NCBI GenBank assembly: GCA_020344015.1
Contig: CP070812.1
Coordinates: 4,096,858-4,147,940 of the forward strand
Direction of reading: 5' to 3'
DNA: 51,083 bases
Source: Gemmatimonadota bacterium
GTDB lineage: Bacteria > Gemmatimonadota > Gemmatimonadetes > Palauibacterales > KS3-K002
The notes beneath the pieces are model-generated. The model did not search any database. It was not told where the DNA came from and worked only from the letters and a program-made list of their open reading frames with translations. Positions within the stretch are counted from its first letter, which is position 1. Each line of letters opens with the position of its first letter. The position numbers were made by a program, and so were the translations under genes. This document shows, one piece after another, positions 32,559 through 41,626 of the stretch.

Positions 32559-33905
32559 ATGACGGGCTCGATAGAACGACAGCTGTCGGGTTGGGGTCGG
32601 TATCCTAGCGGAACGACGGAGGTGTGCCGACCTGAGCGACTGAGCGATCTCCGCGAGTGCATGTCGGAGGCCACTTCGCTCGTCGCCCGCGGCCTCGGCA
32701 GGAGCTACGGAGACGCCGCGTTCAACAGCGCCGGATTCACGGTCTTGACCGAACGCCTGAATCGGTTCGTCGCCTTCGACGCCGAGAGCGGTATTCTCGA
32801 CTGCGAGGCCGGAGTGACCGTGGACGAGATACTATCGGTCCTCGTGCCACGGGGTTTCTTCCTGCCGGTAGTGCCCGGCACCAAATACGTCACGATGGGC
32901 GGCGCGCTGGCCTGCGACGTACACGGCAAGAACCATCACAAAGACGGCTCGCTGAGTCGACATGTGACGGACTTCCGGCTCCTGACCCCGTCAGGCGATC
33001 TGGTGTTCTGTAGCCGCGAGGAGAACTCGGATCTGTTCTGGGCAACGGTCGGTGGCCTGGGGTTGACGGGCATCGTGACCGACCTTCGCATCAAGCTGAT
33101 CCCCTTAGAGAGCTCGTACGTGTCGGTGGACTATGACCGCGCCGAGAACATCGACAAGGCGCTAGAGCTGTTCCACGAGTCGGACGAGAAGTACAAGTAC
33201 TCGGTGGCTTGGCTCGACGGCATCGCCAGCGGCCGCTCGCTGGGTCGATCGGTCCTGATGCGAGGCAACCCGGCTGCCGCCGGGCCGGGTACCGACCTGA
33301 GCCGACACTCGAGCAGGTCGTTCTCGGTACCCGACGTGTTTCCCGGATTCTTGCTCAACCGAGTGTCAGTACGAGCGTTCAACACGGTCTACTATAGGAA
33401 GCACCCGCGAAAGGCGCGGGAAGTGCTTACACACTACGAGTCTTTTTTCTTTCCCCTAGACCGACTGTCCAACTGGAATCGCCTGTACGGAAAGAAGGGA
33501 TTCCTGCAGTATCAGTTCGCCGTCCCGTATGAGGGCGGCCGCGAGGCGTTGATCAAGGTGCTCGAACTGTTCGCCAAGTCGAGGTACGGGATGTTCCTGG
33601 CCGTGCTCAAACGGTTCGGGCCCGGCGAAGCGGCGAGCGCGCTGTCGTTCCCGATGCCGGGTTACACCCTGGCGGCGGACCTTCCGTGTCGGGACGCGGG
33701 CATGTTCGATTTCCTCCGGCAAATCGATCGGGTCGTCAGCGCGGCGGGTGGACGGATCTACCTCGGCAAGGACGCCCGGCTGGCGGCGGACGCGGTGCGC
33801 GAGATGTACGAGGGGCTGGATGCGTGGCTCGAGCTCAAGGCGCGCGTCGATCCCGACCGCCGTCTGACTTCCGACCTGGCCCGACGACTGGAGCTGGTGC
33901 CATGA
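32559..33905 (+). CDS. dprE1: decaprenylphosphoryl-ribose 2'-oxidase DprE1
   Basis: A 448-residue flavin oxidase. The FAD domain reads ARGLGRSYGDAAFNSAG, PVVPGTKYVTMGGALACDVHGKNHH and LFWATVGGLGLTGIV, closely following mycobacterial DprE1. Later blocks also match (KYSVAWLDGIASG, SVPDVFPGFLLN, FLQYQFAVPYE, YLGKDARLAAD). It oxidises the ribose 2'-OH of the lipid-linked sugar to a keto intermediate. The Cys that benzothiazinones bind in M. tuberculosis (Cys387, in NICVDFP) aligns with Ala in GYTLAADLP. A GTG at 32553, overlapping the upstream stop, is an alternative start. Its TGA stop overlaps the dprE2 ATG. Confidence 0.9.
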   Translation: MTGSIERQLSGWGRYPSGTTEVCRPERLSDLRECMSEATSLVARGLGRSYGDAAFNSAGFTVLTERLNRFVAFDAESGILDCEAGVTVDEILSVLVPRGFFLPVVPGTKYVTMGGALACDVHGKNHHKDGSLSRHVTDFRLLTPSGDLVFCSREENSDLFWATVGGLGLTGIVTDLRIKLIPLESSYVSVDYDRAENIDKALELFHESDEKYKYSVAWLDGIASGRSLGRSVLMRGNPAAAGPGTDLSRHSSRSFSVPDVFPGFLLNRVSVRAFNTVYYRKHPRKAREVLTHYESFFFPLDRLSNWNRLYGKKGFLQYQFAVPYEGGREALIKVLELFAKSRYGMFLAVLKRFGPGEAASALSFPMPGYTLAADLPCRDAGMFDFLRQIDRVVSAAGGRIYLGKDARLAADAVREMYEGLDAWLELKARVDPDRRLTSDLARRLELVP

Positions 33906-34681
33906 GCCGCCCGGGGACACCGCCGCAGGAATCGAACGGGTCCGAGGTCGTTCTGATCCTCGGTGCCACATCGATGATCGCCCGGGAGACGGCCGCCACG
34001 TTCGCCGGGGCCGGCTACGACCTGACCCTGGCGGGCAGAGACGCGGAGGAGGTGGAGCGCGTCGCGGCGGACATCGCCATCAGACACGGTGTGAGCGCCA
34101 CGTCGGAGAGATTCGACGCGTTGGATACCGACGACCACAGGCGATTCGCGGAGGCCGTCACAGGTGCCACAGGGGACGCGCTGGCCGGAGTCGTGGTCGC
34201 GTTCGGGGTGCTGGGCGATTCGGAGCGCGCGGCGACCGACTTCGATGAGGCGCAAGAGATCATAGCGGCCAACTACGTGGGTGCCGTCAGCGTGCTGACC
34301 CACCTCGTCCCCTACTTCGAGCGGAAGAAAAGCGGATTCATCGTCGGGATCTCGTCGGTATCGGGTGACCGGGGCCGGGGGAGCATCTACACGTACGGTT
34401 CGGCCAAGGGCGGCTTCTCGCTCTACCTCCAGGGGCTGCGCAACAGGCTACACAAGTCGGGCGTCCACGTGCTTACGGTGAAGCCGGGGTTTATCGATAC
34501 GCGCATGACGTACGGCGCGGTGAAGCCAGGCATGGCCGCCGACCCTGCGGCCGTCGCGCGCGCCATTATTCGGGGTGTCAGGAAGAAGAAGTCGGTTATC
34601 TACGTTCCCCGGATCTGGCGCCTCATCATGTTCGCGATCCGCAACATCCCCGAGCCGATCTTCAAACGCCTCGGACTCTGA
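33902..34681 (+). CDS. dprE2: decaprenylphosphoryl-2-keto-ribose reductase DprE2 (SDR)
   Basis: The ATG at 33902 overlaps the dprE1 stop (ATGA), giving 259 residues. It is a short-chain dehydrogenase: cofactor loop LGATSMIA in place of TGxxxGIG, FDALDTDDH and VVAFGVLGD as in mycobacterial DprE2, catalytic Ser in GISSVSG and YTYGSAKGG (YxxxK), and a basic hydrophobic C-terminus RNIPEPIFKRLGL shared with DprE2. It would reduce the 2-keto sugar with inversion to give decaprenylphosphoryl-arabinose. It is convergent, 12 bases apart, with the GT-C glycosyltransferase gene. Confidence 0.9.
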   Translation: MSRPGTPPQESNGSEVVLILGATSMIARETAATFAGAGYDLTLAGRDAEEVERVAADIAIRHGVSATSERFDALDTDDHRRFAEAVTGATGDALAGVVVAFGVLGDSERAATDFDEAQEIIAANYVGAVSVLTHLVPYFERKKSGFIVGISSVSGDRGRGSIYTYGSAKGGFSLYLQGLRNRLHKSGVHVLTVKPGFIDTRMTYGAVKPGMAADPAAVARAIIRGVRKKKSVIYVPRIWRLIMFAIRNIPEPIFKRLGL

Positions 34682-34693
34682 CGCCGTCCCGGT

Positions 34694-36244
34694 TCAGCGA
34701 TTCCTCCGCACGGCGAACCGCAGCCCACCGGCCACCGACCCAGATCCCAGCGGCTCCACGTCGTACCCCGCCCCGTGGATCACTCCCAAGAGTTGTCTCA
34801 GCTTTTCGAGAGTATTCCGGTAGCTCACGTGACTTATGTACAGGTTCCGCTCGTCCAGATGCGGTAGCCACACCTCCACGTTGGCCAGTAGAGAGTCCTC
34901 CATCGCCGCTATGACTGGCGTCTCATCCTTCAACTGCCAGACGATTCCCGGCAAGATGCCCGCCTCGCTGTTGTCGATGAGAACCAGTTGCGCATCAGCT
35001 TCCAACGCCAGCGGCTTCGCGCCGCCGGACCCGAAGCCGAACGGGAGCAGGAACCCGAAGACGAGCGGCATCGAGTAGAGATAGACCGTGAGCGGCGTCC
35101 CGACCCACCGGAAGGTGCGCAGGAGGGCGACCGGCGCGAAGGCGAAGAACGGCCACGCCATGCTCAGGTACTTGGGACCCATGGCGTGGACCGGACTCAG
35201 GAAGGCCAGATACAGCGCGATCATCGCTCCGCCGATCCCGAGGAAGACGATCAAAGGGAAGGTCCAGCCCGCCGCAGTCTCGCGCTCGTACTCGATCGTC
35301 GGGATGTGCTGCACCCGTCGGGCAACCACACTCGCCACGATCAATGCGGCCAGAGCGCCAAAGAGGTAGTGGGTCGGCTCGAATGTCGAGATCACCGCGC
35401 GCAGCCGCTCTCCGATCTCCGCCGGATCGAAGGGCTGGGCCTGACGCCTAGCCTGGCCGAAGGCGCCGAACGGTGGGTAGACCAGAAAGCCCAGAAGGTA
35501 TCCCACGCCCAACGCCCCAAGACCGCGCAGCAACCCTTTCCTCTTCAGCCTTGCGAACAGAAAGACGCAGCAGCCCACCACGACCAGCGCGAAGTGGTAG
35601 TGCGTGAGCGACCCCGCGAAAGCGAACGCCGCCAGCATGGCGAGCTCACGGCGGCGACTTCCGGCCGCGTCACCCGCCACTCTCCACGTCTGCCAGACGA
35701 GGAGCACAGCGAGCAGGGCCAGCAGGTCGTACTGGCGCGCCTCGATCGATACTGAGGCGATGGCCGGGCTCAACGCGTAGGTGAAGGCCACGAGCACCGC
35801 CTCTGCATCGTTCTTCAACACCTGGCGGGCGAAGCCGAACAGAGCCAGGATCGTCAGGACGGCAAGGGTCGAGTTGAGGGACGGGCCGGTCCAGAGCTGC
35901 ACGCCAAAGAGCAGCGACCAGCTATGCAGCATCCAGAAGTAGAGCGGAGGATGGATATCGTAGGTCGCCAGGTCTGCGCTGATCGTACCATAGCAGAAGC
36001 GATCCTCCACCTGCAGGAATCGCTTCCACTCAATCGCGGGGACAGAGCGGAGTCGGAGGTCGGTCTCGTGGAAGGCGCGCTGGTGGCACGTCGCCGCCAG
36101 ATAGCTGATCCCTTCGTCGTGGGTCAGCGTGTACTTCCAGCCTATCGCCTGAAAGCGTAGCGCCAGCGCCGCTGCGATCGCGAGTATGAGGACCGACGTG
36201 ACCCAGACCGAGCGTCCCAACAGGACCGATGGCGCTCCCTTCAC
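34694..36244 (-). CDS. GT-C fold membrane glycosyltransferase (GT39/ArnT-like)
   Basis: A 516-residue protein with about 11-13 membrane helices. The first extracytoplasmic loop carries THDEGISYLA (Asp43-Glu44), the acidic motif of GT-C enzymes that take sugars from polyprenyl phosphates, and DIHPPLYFWMLHSW follows, as in PMT_2/ArnT-like proteins. A soluble C-terminal domain (about 415-516) may bind the acceptor. The start is GTG with AGGAG upstream. It lies next to the DPA operon but on the other strand, so use of DPA as donor is only a guess. Confidence 0.75.
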   Translation of the reverse strand: MKGAPSVLLGRSVWVTSVLILAIAAALALRFQAIGWKYTLTHDEGISYLAATCHQRAFHETDLRLRSVPAIEWKRFLQVEDRFCYGTISADLATYDIHPPLYFWMLHSWSLLFGVQLWTGPSLNSTLAVLTILALFGFARQVLKNDAEAVLVAFTYALSPAIASVSIEARQYDLLALLAVLLVWQTWRVAGDAAGSRRRELAMLAAFAFAGSLTHYHFALVVVGCCVFLFARLKRKGLLRGLGALGVGYLLGFLVYPPFGAFGQARRQAQPFDPAEIGERLRAVISTFEPTHYLFGALAALIVASVVARRVQHIPTIEYERETAAGWTFPLIVFLGIGGAMIALYLAFLSPVHAMGPKYLSMAWPFFAFAPVALLRTFRWVGTPLTVYLYSMPLVFGFLLPFGFGSGGAKPLALEADAQLVLIDNSEAGILPGIVWQLKDETPVIAAMEDSLLANVEVWLPHLDERNLYISHVSYRNTLEKLRQLLGVIHGAGYDVEPLGSGSVAGGLRFAVRRNR

Positions 36245-36279
36245 CTGCTCAGTCTCCTACGTCGTCAGGGGCCAGGGCA

Positions 36280-36969
36280 CTACTCAGTTCCGGAGGCCCC
36301 GCGTGTGGTGTAGAGGCCGACGAGTCGCGCGATCAATATCACAAGATAGAGCTGTCCCAGCACGGCTTCGAGCAGAGCCAGCAGGCGCGTTAACTCGGTG
36401 GCGGGCGTTATATCGCCGTACCCTAGAGTCGTGATGGTGACGAAGCTGTAGTAGAACATCGGGCCCGAATCGAATCGGCTGCCACCGACAAGGTTCACGG
36501 ATTCGGGGAGATTGAACGATCCCGGCGCCAACGTCTCCACGAGGGCGAAAATCACCGCCCAAAACGCGGCGAACAGGAAATAGACGCAGACGGCGCCGTA
36601 AATGGTCTCGGCATCGACGTGATCCGCCTGAAGAACACGGTTGAGTATTGCCGCAGCGGCGTAGGCCAGGAATGCCGCCAGCAAGATGTCGCCTAAGACC
36701 TCGGGCACTCGAGTCCCCAAGCTCGGACCAATCCAGAACAAGAGCAGTGCCGGCGCGGCGATCAGTAACGCGGTGAGAAACGTTCGTTGCGTCTGCGCGA
36801 TCGCGCCGACGCCCGCCGATACGACCAGGGTGAAGACGATCGACGTCCCGAGCAAATCCAGGCGCTCCGGCAAAAGTGCGGGGGCTGACAACAGCAGGAG
36901 CAGCGACATGAAGAGAGTACCGTAGCGGTACTCGAGCGGGGCACGAAGCAGCGCTTTTATCTCTCGCAT
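36280..36969 (-). CDS. potassium channel family protein
   Basis: A 229-residue membrane protein with about six segments. A pore helix and filter read SFVTITTLGYGDITP (filter TLGYGD at 181-186), followed by the last membrane helix LALLEAVLGQLYLVILIARLVGLY. The early helices (20-110) have no charged S4-type pattern, so it is unlikely to be voltage-gated. No cytosolic RCK domain is attached. It lies 35 bases upstream of the glycosyltransferase gene in the same direction and might share its transcript. Confidence 0.85.
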   Translation of the reverse strand: MREIKALLRAPLEYRYGTLFMSLLLLLSAPALLPERLDLLGTSIVFTLVVSAGVGAIAQTQRTFLTALLIAAPALLLFWIGPSLGTRVPEVLGDILLAAFLAYAAAAILNRVLQADHVDAETIYGAVCVYFLFAAFWAVIFALVETLAPGSFNLPESVNLVGGSRFDSGPMFYYSFVTITTLGYGDITPATELTRLLALLEAVLGQLYLVILIARLVGLYTTRGASGTE

Positions 36970-36982
36970 GGCTCTTACGATT

Positions 36983-36996
36983 GTTGAGGGCTCAAC
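36983..36996. promoter_or_regulatory. inverted repeat in the channel/GcvT-like divergent spacer
   Basis: GTTGAG-GG-CTCAAC is a perfect 6-bp inverted repeat 14 bases upstream of the channel ATG. It could be an operator for the channel gene or a 5' hairpin. Nothing else stands out in the 195-base spacer. Confidence 0.3.
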
Positions 36997-37164
36997 CTGC
37001 TGTCTTGCGCCAAGTTAGGACCCGGTGGCGGGGCGTGCTAGAGCAGCTTGAGAAAGCAGAATCGGTACCACTGCCGTGGGGTTTCCCCGGCCCGACGCAC
37101 GGCTTAGTTTGTCCGCGGTCCAGGCCCCACTTTCATACTTCATAACGAAAGCCACGCTCCGGCT

Positions 37165-38352
37165 ATGCTCAGAGGCACACCATTCCACGAGCGAACGGCG
37201 CCCCTCTGCGAAGGGCAGAACTGGCGGCGCTGGGCAGGCTACCTGTCGGCCAGCTCCTACGAGCTGGTCAACGACCGCGAGTACTTCGCCATCCGCGGCG
37301 CCAGTGCGCTAATCGATGTCTCCCCGCTGTACAAGTACCTGATCCGCGGAACGGACGCGGAGCGATTCCTCAACCGTGTCCTGACGCGCGACGTCGCGAA
37401 ATGCGACGTCCACCAGGTCATGTACGGACCTTGGTGCGACGAGACCGGCAAGGTCATCGACGACGGTACGCTGCAGCGTCTCGGCGAGGACAGTTTCCGG
37501 CTCACCGCGGCGGAACCCAACCTGCGTTGGCTCGCCGACAACGCGGGCGGCCTGCGGGTCACGATCGAGGACGACACCGACTCGACAGCGGCACTCGCCC
37601 TACAGGGGCCGACGTCGCGAGAGATACTGAAGAGCCTATCGGACGCCGACCTGGATAACCTCAAGTACTTCCGTCTCGCGTTTGCCCGCATCAGAGATAT
37701 CCCGGTGACGATCACGCGTACCGGATACACAGGCGACCTGGGCTACGAGATCTGGGTCGAGGCCCGCCAGGCGGTCCCGCTCTGGGACGCCCTGATCGAC
37801 GGCGGGGAACCCTATGGTATCACACCGGCCGGGATACTCGCGCTGGACATGGCACGCGTGGAAGCCGGCCTGATACTGATCGGCGTCGACTACGTCCCGG
37901 CGAACCGGGCGCTGATCGAGTCGCGCAAGTCCTCGCCGTTCGAGCTAGGGCTGGGCTGGACGGTCAAACTCGAGAAGGACCACTTCGTCGGACGGCAGGC
38001 GCTTCTCGACGAGTGGCGTGGTGGCCCGACCTGGGGTTTCAAAGGGTTGGAAATCGACTGGAATTCGCTGCAGAAGGTGTACAGCGAGTTCGGGTTGCCG
38101 CCCGAACTGCCCCAGATGACCTGGCGGACCAGTGTGCCCGTCTACTCGGGAGGCAAGCAGGTCGGCTACGCCACCAGCGGCTGCTGGTCGCCGACGTTGA
38201 AAAAGTACATCGCGCTGGCCCACCTGCAGTCGAACTCGGCCGAGCGGGGCACACGAGTCGAAATGGAGGTGACGGTAGAACACCAGCGCAAGAAGGCAGC
38301 TGCACGCGTTGTCGAGCTACCCTTCTTCGACCCGGAAAGGAAACGGAGCTGA
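37165..38352 (+). CDS. GcvT-family aminomethyltransferase-like folate enzyme
   Basis: A 395-residue protein of the glycine-cleavage T-protein family, which moves one-carbon units onto tetrahydrofolate. Seen are the GASALIDVSPLYKYLIRG start, NRVLTRDVAKC, the catalytic Asp region CDETGKVIDDG (D99-D100), ALQGPTSREIL, TRTGYTGDLGYEIWV and the C-terminal barrel. No other glycine-cleavage gene (gcvH, gcvP) is present; instead two flavoprotein oxidases follow within a few bases. That pairing recalls sarcosine/dimethylglycine-type oxidative demethylation and GcvT-related demethylases such as DmdA and LigM, so a catabolic demethylase is more likely than a true T-protein. The ATG has no clear ribosome site. 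Confidence 0.8.
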   Translation: MLRGTPFHERTAPLCEGQNWRRWAGYLSASSYELVNDREYFAIRGASALIDVSPLYKYLIRGTDAERFLNRVLTRDVAKCDVHQVMYGPWCDETGKVIDDGTLQRLGEDSFRLTAAEPNLRWLADNAGGLRVTIEDDTDSTAALALQGPTSREILKSLSDADLDNLKYFRLAFARIRDIPVTITRTGYTGDLGYEIWVEARQAVPLWDALIDGGEPYGITPAGILALDMARVEAGLILIGVDYVPANRALIESRKSSPFELGLGWTVKLEKDHFVGRQALLDEWRGGPTWGFKGLEIDWNSLQKVYSEFGLPPELPQMTWRTSVPVYSGGKQVGYATSGCWSPTLKKYIALAHLQSNSAERGTRVEMEVTVEHQRKKAAARVVELPFFDPERKRS

Positions 38353-38354
38353 AG

Positions 38355-39938
38355 ATGGGACAGAATACGCGATACGACGCGGTGATCATCGGCGGCGGCC
38401 ACAACGGGCTCATCACCGCAGCCTATCTGGCGCGGGCCGGCAAGCGTGCAGTCGTGCTCGAGCGGCGACACCTCGTCGGCGGTTCGGCTGTCACCGAGGA
38501 GATCTTCCCCGGCTTCAAGTTCTCTGCCCTCTCGTACGTGGTCAGCCTGTTGCGGCCCGACGTAATTCGTGATCTGCAGCTGGCGCGTCACGGATTGGAA
38601 CTGCTGCCGCTGGAGAGCACGATCACGCCGTTGCCGAACGGCGACTACCTGATGCGCGGCGCCGACCACGACGAGACTCGTCGCGAGCTTTATCGCCATT
38701 CTCCGAAAGACGCCGAAGCTTACGACGACTTCGGCAAGCTGATGTATCACCTCGCCTTCGCGATGAAGCACATCCTGGACGTCGTGCCGCCCAACCCGAC
38801 GTCCATGAGACCGAGGGACCTGATGGGCCTGCTCCGGTTCGGCAGGCACTTTCTCGACCTGCCGCCCGAGCAGTTCTACGCGCTATGCAAGTTGATGACG
38901 ATGAGCGCCGCCGACTTTCTCGATGAGTGGTTCGAGACCGAGCCGCTCAAGGCCACCATGTCGGCCAGCGGGATCATCGGCACGTTCCTCGGCGTTCGCT
39001 CACCCGGCACCGCGTACGTGCTGCTGCACCACTACATGGGCGAGATCGACGGGGTGTTCAGAGCCTGGGGCTTCGCCAAAGGCGGCACCGGAGCGGTGAG
39101 CGAAGCGATCGCTTCGGCGGCCCGAGAGCTCGGCGCCGAGATCCGCACGGAGGCCAGCGTAGAGCAGGTGATCGTGAAGAACGGCAAGGCTGTAGGGGTG
39201 GCGCTGGAAAGCGGTGAGGAGATCCATGGGCGGGTAGTCGTCACCGGTGTCGACCCGAAGCTCACGTTCCTGAAACTGGTCGAGCCCCAGCACCTGCCGA
39301 GCGACTTTCTGGATGCGATTCGCCGCTTCAAGATTCGTGGCTCGTCAGGCAAGGTTAACCTGGCGCTGGGCGAGTTGCCGAACCTCACGTGCCTGCCGGG
39401 CAAGGGTCCGCACCTGCGCGGCGCGATCTCGATAAGCCCGAGCCTCGACTACATGGAACGCGCCTACGACGACGCCAAGTACGGTAACTTCTCGCGGCAT
39501 CCGTACATGGACATCATCATCCCGTCGATGATCGATCCTGGAATGGCGCCGCCGGGCAAGCACGTGATGTCGATCTTCTGTCAATGGGCGCCGTTCGAGC
39601 TGAACGGCGGCTGGAACGACGAGCAACGCGAAGCGTTCGGTGACGCGGTGGTCAACACGATCTCGGAGTTCGCGCCGAACCTTAAGAACGCCATCATCCA
39701 CCGGCACGTCGTTACGCCGTGGGACATGCAGGAGACATACGGGCTGACGCAAGGGAACATCTTCCACGGCGAACTTTCTCTGCACCAGCTGTTCTTCATG
39801 CGACCGACTCACCCGTGGGCGAACTACCGGACGCCGCTCAAGAACCTCTATCAGTGCGGATCGGGCACGCACCCCGGTGGCGGGATCACAGGCGCCTCCG
39901 GCCGGCTCGCCGCACTGGAAATATTGAAGGACTGGTAA
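38355..39938 (+). CDS. PYROXD2-like FAD-dependent oxidoreductase, copy 1
   Basis: A 527-residue flavoprotein starting at an ATG three bases after the GcvT-like stop, with GGAG as ribosome site. The dinucleotide fold is IGGGHNGLITAAYLARAG, followed by the phytoene-dehydrogenase-like GGSAVTEEIFPGFKFSA. The C-terminal FAD contact is CGSGTHPGGGITGASG. The middle domain would hold the substrate. The family includes carotenoid desaturase relatives and amine oxidases; there are no crtB or crtE genes here. The next gene is a same-length paralogue. Confidence 0.85.
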   Translation: MGQNTRYDAVIIGGGHNGLITAAYLARAGKRAVVLERRHLVGGSAVTEEIFPGFKFSALSYVVSLLRPDVIRDLQLARHGLELLPLESTITPLPNGDYLMRGADHDETRRELYRHSPKDAEAYDDFGKLMYHLAFAMKHILDVVPPNPTSMRPRDLMGLLRFGRHFLDLPPEQFYALCKLMTMSAADFLDEWFETEPLKATMSASGIIGTFLGVRSPGTAYVLLHHYMGEIDGVFRAWGFAKGGTGAVSEAIASAARELGAEIRTEASVEQVIVKNGKAVGVALESGEEIHGRVVVTGVDPKLTFLKLVEPQHLPSDFLDAIRRFKIRGSSGKVNLALGELPNLTCLPGKGPHLRGAISISPSLDYMERAYDDAKYGNFSRHPYMDIIIPSMIDPGMAPPGKHVMSIFCQWAPFELNGGWNDEQREAFGDAVVNTISEFAPNLKNAIIHRHVVTPWDMQETYGLTQGNIFHGELSLHQLFFMRPTHPWANYRTPLKNLYQCGSGTHPGGGITGASGRLAALEILKDW

Positions 39939-39940
39939 CG

Positions 39941-41524
39941 ATGAACGACAAATACGACGCCATCGTTATCGGCGCCGGGCACAACGGCCTCGTCACCGCC
40001 ACCTACCTGGCCAAAGCCGGACTGAAGGTCCTGGTCCTCGAGCGGCGCGAGATGGTCGGTGGCGCAGCGGTGACCGAGGACGTGTTCCCGGGTTTCAAGT
40101 TCGACACGGGCGCCCATTGCATAAACCGCCTGCACCCCACGGTGATAAGCGACCTGCAGCTGGCGAAGCACGGTCTGGAGCTGCTGCCGCTCGACCCTGC
40201 CGTGTTCTCGCCTGGTCTCGACGCTGACCACCTGCTCCTCTGGCGGACGCCAGAGGTCACGGTCGACTCGATCGGGCAGCTCTCCGAGAAGGACGCCAAG
40301 CGCTGGAACGGTTTTGCCGCTCTGGTCGCAAAGGCGACCGGGCTTCTCGAGTCGATCTACTCGACCCCTCCAGACGTCCTCTCGAAGAAGAAGAAAGACG
40401 TTTGGGAGCTGCTGAAGATGGCCGGCCGCCTGCGACGGTTAGGCAAACAGGACATGACGGAGGTGCTACGGGTTCTACCGATGACGGCGGTCGAGCTACT
40501 GGACGAGTGGTTCGAGAACGACCTCTTGAAGGGGACACTGGGAGCGGTCGGGATCACCGGAATCCATCAGGGGCCGATGTCGGCAGGGACCGCCTTCCTG
40601 TTCTTGCACCATCAGGTGGGGGCTAAGCAGGGCGTCCTGCGCGCTCCGCTTCGCGCGCGCGGCGGCCTGGGCGGCCTGTCACGTGCGCTGGAGAGCGCCG
40701 CCCGCAGCGCCGGCGTCGAGATAAGGACGAACGCCTGGGTGGAGCGGATCATCGCCGAAGCCGGAGCGACGTCTGGCGTCGCGTTGGTGGACGGCGAGGA
40801 GATCGCCGGACGACGAGTCATCTCCAACGCCGACCCCAGCCGGACATTTTGCGGCCTGCTGGACCCGTTCAACCTGGACCCCGACTTCGTGCGCCGCGTG
40901 CGCAACATCAAGTTCAAGGGCGTTGTCGCCCGAGTAAACCTGGCGCTCGGCGAACTCCCGAATTTCAGTTGCCTGCCGGGGGACGGGCCACACCTGCGAG
41001 GCCTGATCTCGATTAGCCCCAGCCTCAAGTACCTAGAGCGTGCCTTCGACGATGCCAAGTACGGCGAGCTGTCACGCGAGCCGTACCTCGAGGCGGTGAT
41101 CCCGTCGTCGACTGACCCGAGTCTGGCGCCGGACGGTAAGCACGTGATGTCGATCCTCGTCCAGTACGCCCCCTACAATCTAAGGGACGGCGAGTGGGAC
41201 GACGCGAAGCGCGAAGACCTGGGCGACCGGGTCGTAACGACGCTCGCGGCCTACGCGCCGAACATCGAGTCGGCCATCCTGCACCGGCAGGTGCTGACCC
41301 CGCTGGACATCGAGGCCGTCTTCGGTTTGACGGAAGGGAACATCTACCACGGCGAGATGACGCTCGACCAGCTCTTCTTCATGCGGCCGGTGCCCGGCTG
41401 GGCACGCTACCGCTCACCGGTCGAGGGCCTGTACCTGTGTGGCGCGGGCACGCACCCGGGCGGCGGCGTCACCGGCACTCCGGGCTACAACGCCGCCCGA
41501 GAGATCCTCAAAGACAGCAAATAG
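39941..41524 (+). CDS. PYROXD2-like FAD-dependent oxidoreductase, copy 2
   Basis: Also 527 residues and clearly paralogous to the preceding gene over its whole length: IGAGHNGLVTATYLAKAG, GGAAVTEDVFPGFKFDTGAH, DEWFENDLLKGTL, LISISPSLKYLERAFDDAKYG and CGAGTHPGGGVTGTPG. The middle region (about 75-140) is where the two differ most, which suggests different substrates or a heteromer. It starts two bases after the first copy's stop, with GAAGGA upstream. It is the last gene of the GcvT-like cluster before a 102-base spacer. Confidence 0.85.
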   Translation: MNDKYDAIVIGAGHNGLVTATYLAKAGLKVLVLERREMVGGAAVTEDVFPGFKFDTGAHCINRLHPTVISDLQLAKHGLELLPLDPAVFSPGLDADHLLLWRTPEVTVDSIGQLSEKDAKRWNGFAALVAKATGLLESIYSTPPDVLSKKKKDVWELLKMAGRLRRLGKQDMTEVLRVLPMTAVELLDEWFENDLLKGTLGAVGITGIHQGPMSAGTAFLFLHHQVGAKQGVLRAPLRARGGLGGLSRALESAARSAGVEIRTNAWVERIIAEAGATSGVALVDGEEIAGRRVISNADPSRTFCGLLDPFNLDPDFVRRVRNIKFKGVVARVNLALGELPNFSCLPGDGPHLRGLISISPSLKYLERAFDDAKYGELSREPYLEAVIPSSTDPSLAPDGKHVMSILVQYAPYNLRDGEWDDAKREDLGDRVVTTLAAYAPNIESAILHRQVLTPLDIEAVFGLTEGNIYHGEMTLDQLFFMRPVPGWARYRSPVEGLYLCGAGTHPGGGVTGTPGYNAAREILKDSK

Positions 41525-41626
41525 AGGCTCTACAGCAGGGAACTTTACGCCTCCCCCCGAGGTTGACGCCGCGGAGGATGGGGCGAGATTAGCATTCCTC
41601 CCAGGGACGAGACTCGAGGACAAGAT

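Noticed and set aside
37165..38352. True glycine-cleavage T-protein
   Set aside because: No gcvH or gcvP nearby, and the gene is tied to two oxidases; I kept a family-level call.
38355..41524. Carotenoid desaturase pair
   Set aside because: No phytoene synthase or other carotenoid gene is present and the pattern fits PYROXD2-like proteins better.
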